From NCBI RefSeq assembly GCF_000002425.4, contig NC_037273.1:12887129-12951128 (forward strand): a stretch of DNA of 64,000 nucleotides. Direction: 5' to 3'. This DNA comes from Physcomitrium patens (Eukaryota; Streptophyta; Bryopsida; Funariales; Funariaceae). Shown here in pieces: positions 57,636 through 64,000 of the stretch. The notes below the pieces were generated by a model. It did not search any database, had not been told where the DNA came from, and saw only the letters and a program-made list of their open reading frames with translations. The translations under genes were made by a program, and so were the position numbers. Within the stretch, counting starts at the first letter, position 1; every line of letters begins with the position of its first letter.

Positions 57636-60090
57636 AATCACAAAAATAATGTTTTTAGATTAGATGATGAATTATTTTACTCCAGAAGATTGTTGTTGGT
57701 ACCTGCAGGACTTTAATTCTCCAAATTATTCAAATACATCAAATTGAGGTGTTTCTTTGATTTCTAATTTTAAGAATAAATCAATACTAGATCTTTAAAA
57801 CTTATTGGTAGTTTTGAATATACAGCTTTGTAGAAATATTTGTTTGGTTTCAAATTACATGCCTACAATCAAGATTCTACAATTCAGACATAAATCATGT
57901 AAGATGCTCTAATAAATTGCCTCTTTAATATAACTGAGGTAATTTTTTTCAATAACTTATAAGCTCTAAGTTTTCAGCTCTTTTAATTTATAAAGATGAA
58001 TGCTCAATTTTAGTAATTGTCATCAAGTTTACTATAATGGTGGACTTTGTCGTATGCATCACAATAACAAAATTGTGAGAATAAGAAATCAAGATTTATT
58101 TATTTTCGTATGTGTTACTCTAGTATATTTTTAAAAAATATAAACATAGATTGTATATTTGGATTGTATCCAATTATTTTACATTTTGTACATTGGTATC
58201 AGTTCTATTTCAAAATACTATCAACAAGTAGAAGGTTAAACTAAATTTAAAAGTAAGTCTGTAACTGGTATCTTTGTTGTAGTGAATTTCAAAACAAAAC
58301 TAATCACACAAATTACTAATTACTAAAAAATGACATCTTGTAAATTGCGGCACACAGTTATAAAAGAAATACAGAAAATATTTCAAAAACAAAAGTGTAG
58401 AGGCCATCTTATAATACAAATTATTATAAACTAAAGTAGTAGATAGCCAAACAACATATAAATTATCTAAATGATTTGTTGCCATCTTCAATGTGCCTCT
58501 ACTTTATCTACAAAAATGAAAAGTCTAATATTTGATAAAAAGTTCATCCAAATCTTAATTCAAACCACACTTAGATTTTAAATTAGAATATCAGAAATAA
58601 TTGTTTGAAATAAAATGTAAAATGAAAAGAATATTCATAGATTAAGCTTATCTACCAAATAATGAGTAACTTTGCAGTTATCTACTAAATAACTTTATTC
58701 AGTTTCTACTTCAAACTCTCATTTTTATTTGCAATTTTTTTATAATTATAATAGTGATACCTATAACTTTTCTTTCAAAAACGTACTGTATAATGTATTT
58801 TGAAGAAGATCACTTAAAACCAATTTCTTAATACAACTCATGAATAAAATTATTTGTAAAAAATGTCATCTTTGATTTATATTTATATAACAGAAATTAA
58901 ATGTTTTATGATAAAAACTATGAAGAAAGTGATCTTAAAAATTAAGTATAAAATCATAAGAATCATTGTGCCAATCAACTATGGAATTTATAAATAATAC
59001 TCTTATAAGTATAAAAAAAATAAATAAAGAATCATTGTGCCAAATCATAAGCATCATTGTGCCAAATAATTGCTTAACTCAAAGCAAGATAAAGACGATT
59101 CTATGTAAAGACTTTAGGAGCAATATATAGTGATCAAATCTTAAGCATGGTGGCCATATTCATGTGAAAGATTTACCAAAATAGCGCCATATTTTACATA
59201 TACAGAGACCAAATTTATAAAAGGATTTCCTCCTTTATGCTATTTATGTTCCTAATAAGAAATATGGATTGTAATACACAAATTTTGGTTATACCAAAAA
59301 GTGAGAAGAAGATGGGAAAAGTCACTTTTACTGAAACATAACTTGTTTTTAGGACATTGTAGTTGGAAATCTTAGAAAGCATTCTCAAGAGAACAAGCTA
59401 TTTTTGCATTACAATTAGCCCATAGGTACAAAAATTTCAATTTCATTTAGACATTACTATGTAGCCTACACATGTGATGTATCAAAAATAATGTAATGCA
59501 AATGTTTTTGACAACAAAGTTTGAAACAATGTACATATACAATTTTTTTTAATGTGCACAAGAACACCAAATTTCATTATGTAAATCACAAAAATAAGAA
59601 AACAAATTACCAAACGTTAGTGTCAATTTTGACAACAAATGAGATGGGAAAAAGATGGCTAGAAAAATAGTAGGAAATGAAGGTACGAATATAATAAGAT
59701 GGGTCTTTAGGATCACATTCAATAGCATTATAAAATGAAATCCTTTAGCCCCTTAGTCCACATACAGAAGCAGTCTTTTGCATATGAAAAGGTCTTCTGC
59801 TTGTCCTATAGGGTGTAAAAAATATTGATAATGCAAGCTCCAACTAACTTTAATGAGCAAAGGCAATTGGCTCCCTTTGTATGCATCAATACACACAAAC
59901 ACTGGAACTTCAAAATAGAAATGGAAAAAAGAAAAGAATAAAAAAAAAATGAAAGTCACAACTCCTGCTCTGTGCATGATGCGCTTTGGGAGCACTAGAA
60001 AAGCATGGACGTCTCACCCTCTCGGAAACGAATTTCAAAAAATAACAATCATAACAATAATAAAAAAAAGTGAGTTTGTTTTGTTGTTTT
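55723..60090. other. AT-rich intergenic DNA
   Basis: No gene, RNA gene or recognisable element found. (AT)n runs are at about 56578-56600 and 57600-57631. A short direct repeat (AGAATCATTGTGCCAA-like) lies about 58960-59060. Base composition rises from about 59750 towards the downstream gene. Confidence 0.55.
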
Positions 60091-61151
60091 GTGACGAAGT
60101 CTTCGACTGGGGATCACCGAGAAGGCGCCCCCAAACAACGCGGAAAAAACCATCTCTTTCACACTAAATTAAAACTCTAGAAAAAATAAAGCATACTAGT
60201 GTGTGTAGGTGCCCTACAGTACCACCTCGGAAAGTCCGCCCTAAAACTCTCACTTTTTCAACGCGCAGATAGAGCCACATTATTATTTGTTACTATTGCG
60301 CGTCACCCCCCCCCCAACCACCCAAATTAGAACTTTAAAGTCAAACATCCAAGCGGACGCACATACTGTTCATCCAGAAGCACAAGCCTTTTCATCTTGA
60401 AGCGGATGAGGTGATACTTTCATCCAGAAGCTTCCAGAAGGCAGTGGTGTGACGATGAGGAGGAGGAGGTCAGCGTCGCTCGCAACAACCGAGGGTGGGG
60501 GCAGCGCGAGAGTCGTGGTGTGAGGCGGGCACGGGATTGGAACTCACGAAAACCGAAGCCACCCACAACAAAATCACGCCGTGATTTGGGAAAATAACAC
60601 GGGTGGAAACGGGTGATGATGGGTGGTGGCGACGGAAATCGGGCGGGCGGTTTCGGGTGCGGGAATTCCCAGTTTAGCGTGCGGCGTCTGCAGGGGACGG
60701 CGATGGTGCGGCCACGCAACCCCCCCACCACCCCCCCCCCCCCCCGGGTTTGATTCCAGATCTCCCGCCGCGCCTCGAAGGCTGTCTTGTATGCCAGGAT
60801 TTGGTGAGGATTTTCCAGGGGATTTTCTTTGATCCTATCTGATTTCGAAAACGTGGCGGTGGTGAAACCCTCTTTTCACTGTTCGTATCGGTCCATGTTA
60901 TGGATGCTTCTCGCCATTGTGGGTGTTAGGACCTGGCGTTGGAAGCCAACCTTGGAGCGGGGGTTGTTGTGGCGACTTTGGGTCACGGTGGATGGTGAAG
61001 TGGGTGATTGGTTGAAAATCAAGTTTTTCTGGGGAGGGGGGTTTCGTGGTGCGTTTTGTATACATGGGTAGGATCGGTTTGTAGAAGGATTACGCGAAAG
61101 GGTTTCGGCTTGGAAGGACGCGCGTGTTGGTGAAGAAGGAGGGTAGCAGGT
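60091..61151 (+). promoter_or_regulatory. GC-rich promoter/5'UTR region of the PARP16-like gene
   Basis: A sharp rise in GC and CpG compared with the flanks, with C runs at 60307-60315 and about 60730-60745. It contains a short repeat, TTCATCCAGAAGC, near 60370 and 60420, the second copy extending into a perfect three-unit heat-shock element. No clear TATA box. Open frames on both strands here are GC-driven and not supported as proteins. The transcription start cannot be fixed by eye. Confidence 0.55.
60426..60440 (+). promoter_or_regulatory. Heat-shock element in upstream region of PARP16-like gene
   Basis: AGAAGCTTCCAGAAG fits nGAAnnTTCnnGAAn exactly (GAA 60427, TTC 60432, GAA 60437). It lies about 710 bp upstream of the start codon. 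One such site is close to chance expectation in 64 kb, so function is only suggested. Confidence 0.35.
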
Positions 61152-63155
61152 ATGGCGAGTCTTGCGTTAGGAGGAGACGAGGAGAAGGAAGTACGTTTGG
61201 GGCTGGAACGGTCGATATACGAGGTGTGCAAGCGATCTCCCGAAGGTTCCGACTTCCTCGTGTCAGCCTTCGTTCAAGCGTTGCACAGCTACCGCCGCTC
61301 TTCTGGTACGCCCTGTGCTCTTTGGTAGAGAGTGGGTTGGTAACATGGATCGGTTGCGACCTCTTGAGAGCTGTCTCGTTGCTTGGCTTTTTCGAGTAGG
61401 CTTGCATGTCTTAGCAGTGGGCTAATTTGCGTTTTGTATTTATTTTACAACATTTGTGGACGTCTGTGCCAGGAGTTACAGAGAGTGTAGAATATCTGAA
61501 CGTCGTGCAATGGGTGGGCACAGTGGACGTGAATGTGCACGTCTTATAGTTTTGGCAGATTCTATTTTATCATAAGTTTCACCCCTACTTGCTTGCTGCT
61601 TTGGTTCGTGATTGGTGTTGGATGCTCTTGTTTTCGGTCTCTGAACATGCACCTTTGTTTTGATGCTTGTCCAACAGTCTTGACTCCTTTTCCTTCGGCA
61701 CTTTTTACGACCGAAGATGACTTCAAGGATAAAGACTTCGCCGCAGCTGCTGCTGCTGTGCAGTCTTTTCCGCCACTGCAAGATATTCTTTCTTGTTGGA
61801 CTTGTCATGTAAACGGCCTTTCTTGCGGTCAATCAGCGAAGGATGATGCGGCCGGCTCAGTGCAATGCCTGTACAGTGTCGGCAAGATGTCCCTCAGTGC
61901 TCTAAAATTGCTCGATTGGATTTTGCGATATCGACATGGCATTGCAGTGGTGCAAGACCCAGAGAACGACCTTTCAAGCCTCTTCCCGCCAGCATCGTCT
62001 CCTTGGGCCCGTTACAGACGGGGGGTGGCTTCCGAAGCATGTGCTGTTCCAGATTATGTTATGAAGGTGAGTTAATCTCGTCTCTTTCCACCCATCACTA
62101 CTTCGCTCAAGATTTTCTAGATGTTTCGTAATGGCTTCGTTAAGTGCAATGTCGAAGGTGGTTTCTGCTGGGGTTTTGAGATGTGTGTCCCATGTATTGA
62201 TGTCGCTGCCATGTCGCAGATTCAGGAGAGTAATGAGGATTCGTGGAGGACACGAGCGTCAACCTTTGAATCTGTCAAAGCGGAGTTCGGCAGCTTTCAT
62301 GCTTTCCATGGGACTTCTGCCGAAAATTTGCACAGTATACTTCGGTGTGGTAAGCCTCTCGCATCCTTCTGCATTAGTGTAGGCTCAACACGTTGTTGTG
62401 ACATAACTATTTCTTTATGCCCCTCTTCCCGAAAATTATGGCATCATTAATCGTGGTTCTTATTGCAGTACACTTAGTATTTGAATAATCTCCGTGCTTT
62501 GTGTTCTTACGGCCTTTTTTCTGCTGTTTGTGACCTGACAGGACTATTGAACATGAGTAATTCGCAACTTCAACGAAATGGATGTATATTCGGGGAGGGC
62601 GTTTACCTTTCTACAGATCCTGGAGTTGCCCACAGCTTCTGCAAAGCAGGGACAGGCTGGACTCACTCTTTTTGTGGTTCGAGAGTCAGATATGTACTGG
62701 TTTGTGAAGTTGCAGGGAAATACACATTTCGGTCAGATTCAACTGCGCTCAAGACCGGCTCTTTTGCTGTCCAAGATTATCCTTCTACGTGTAGGGAGGA
62801 GAGCTCGACTTCGAACTCTGTACCAAACACTTATGTCGTCGTAAAGAACAGCGACCTCGTGAAAATTCGTTATATTTTTGTTTACACTGAACCTTCAAGA
62901 GTGCAAATTACCTTGCGATCGTCTTCGTTTGGCCCATTAGGCATCTTGCCAGAGGTGTTAGGAACACACGGTGTTGCATCGGAAAGGTATGTGTCCAAGC
63001 TAGGATTTGTGGATATGTTGAAGAAAGTCGACTGGTGCAGGACATTCATTGTATTGTACATTGTTGTGCTGATCGGAGTGGGGCTCCTGAAGCATAACAC
63101 CGGCAGATACGGCCGAGGCTCATTTGTTCAGCGATTCTTCCCTGTCTACCAATGA
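61152..63155 (+). CDS. PARP16: PARP16-like tail-anchored mono-ADP-ribosyltransferase, 4 exons
   Basis: Exons by splice sites and phase: 61152-61305, 61678-62066, 62220-62349, 62542-63155; introns are GT-AG. The product is 428 residues. An N-terminal helical region (from MASLALGGDEEK; YRRSSVLTPFPSALF across intron 1) resembles that of animal PARP16. The ART domain follows: FHGTSAENLHSILRCG (His211), GEGVYLSTD (Tyr246), KIRYIFVY (Tyr335), an H-Y-Y rather than H-Y-E triad, as in mono-ADP-ribosyltransferases. One hydrophobic segment (about 392-407, TFIVLYIVVLIGVGLL) near the C-terminus fits a tail anchor. Animal PARP16 sits in the ER membrane and modifies stress sensors. The same role here is inference. 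It is about 100 residues longer than the human protein, mainly in exon 2. An alternative intron-2 acceptor at 62119-62120 would add 33 residues and looks less likely. Confidence 0.85.
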
Positions 63156-64000
63156 CACACTGCCTGCCTGCCTGCCTCCCTGCCTGCTAGATACGAGAAA
63201 GTCGAAGCGTTTTTCCCAGATGCACCTCCCTGAGTGATCTGGAAGGAATTAGATGGATTCATTTACCGTCGTCTGAAACTATGAACCGATATACATATTT
63301 TTGCGCCCAGTTTTTAAGTCTGGAGCCCACTTGAGTAAATGACTTGAGAGTGGCATTTCCATGGCAGGTGCCTGGGTGTTTTGTCATCAGAACAAGGTGA
63401 TGTTCTTGTATGTGGGACAGACAACGTTGTATATAAAGCTTACTTGTCATTTTCCTCAGCTTCATGAGGTCTTGCCTTGAGGAATCATCGTGAGACGTCT
63501 ACATTTTGCTTGTATACACTTGAACATTTCCCAACATCTGGAATGAGCATCTAAACATTTAATGCACATGACAGATTGATGTAGTCTATTAGCTACTTCT
63601 ATCATGCTTACGGGTAAGTTCAATTGGACTTGTGGGTGCAATGCAAGATAACTAAGTTTCAACGAAGTCTCATCTGTTCCTACCATTGTTATCTTGCATT
63701 CCGAGTTTGTCTAACTTTACAATCAATTCTGACTTTCTGTTAACGATAGGATGCGACGTGAGTGGGATCTTACCAGGATCTCAACACTGTCCTCATCCGG
63801 GCATGTCGGTCTCAAAGGGATTCCAAGCTTATCCCCTGCTACTTAAAGCGACCTTACATTGTTGGTAGCATTAACTCAACTCTTGTCTGGTCTGACACTT
63901 TTCAGCTTAGGTTGAGCATTTATGGTACATGATTTCCAAGGAGAATAATCAACTCTTAAATAGTTTAGAATGTTTACAAACTTGCACTGGTTTTAATTTT
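63156..64000 (+). other. 3' flank / probable 3'UTR of PARP16-like gene
   Basis: It starts after TGA 63153-63155. A TGCC-type microsatellite lies at about 63161-63187. No further coding region is recognised to the window end, and no unambiguous polyadenylation signal can be assigned by eye. Confidence 0.45.

Noticed and set aside
60420-60731. Open frames on both strands in the GC-rich region upstream of the PARP16-like gene (also 60623-60832, 60829-61071)
   Set aside because: High GC lowers stop frequency. The products are low-complexity Pro/Arg/Ser with no conserved motif, and the region fits promoter/5'UTR.
61090-61407. Reverse-strand frames opposite exons 1 and 2 of the PARP16-like gene (also 61476-61832)
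   Set aside because: They are antisense shadows of a coding region with well-supported splice structure.

Overview
The window looks like a transposon-rich stretch of a plant nuclear genome. It is very AT-rich and holds nested Ty3/gypsy LTR retrotransposons of plant types: chromodomain-bearing chromoviruses, and a Tat/Athila-like element with a tRNA-Asp-type primer site. At the right end is one intron-containing single-copy gene. The gene's PARP16-like product, compact introns and GC-rich exons, together with the AT-rich surroundings, would suit a moss or other early-diverging land plant or relative. That placement is inference only.

Layout. 1-3.8 kb: an LTR remnant, a decayed integrase with its 1.3-kb LTR ('LTR-A'), and the first half of an old chromovirus LTR. 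3,774-16,114: a structurally complete chromovirus ('outer', 495-bp LTRs, TSD TATTG) that carries in reverse orientation a second chromovirus ('inner', 7,167-13,521, TSD CCTGG). 16.1-25.9 kb: strongly decayed chromovirus copies, including head-to-head pol copies. 26,688-33,049: a Tat/Athila-like element (TSD CGGAT) inside another LTR-A copy. 33,331-39,100: decayed chromovirus D. 39.1-41.3 kb: further fragments. 41.3-48.8 kb: AT-rich intergenic DNA with one GC-richer, 5'UTR-like segment at 46.1-46.7 kb. 48.8-55.7 kb: decayed reverse-strand chromovirus E, interrupted by a gag-only element and by a clean solo LTR (TSD TGTAT). 55.7-60 kb: AT-rich intergenic DNA. 60.1-63.2 kb: GC-rich promoter/5'UTR and a four-exon gene for a PARP16-like tail-anchored mono-ADP-ribosyltransferase.

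The strongest observations concern the chromovirus family. (1) The predicted first 11 nt of its RNA, 31-32 nt downstream of the TATA box, are complementary to the 11 nt starting 2 nt after the 5' LTR. Two subfamilies keep this pairing with different sequences, as expected for Tf1-like self-priming rather than tRNA priming. (2) The outer LTR's U3 is a ~280-bp array of about 35 heat-shock-element units ending just before the TATA box. (3) The 5' leader holds hairpins with covarying stems around a conserved ATTACCC-type loop. (4) A small unrecognised ORF lies between the chromodomain and the 3' LTR in several elements. Only the inner element keeps a nearly intact pol, and even there a stop codon splits the chromodomain. 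All coordinates, repeat counts and identities were worked out by eye.
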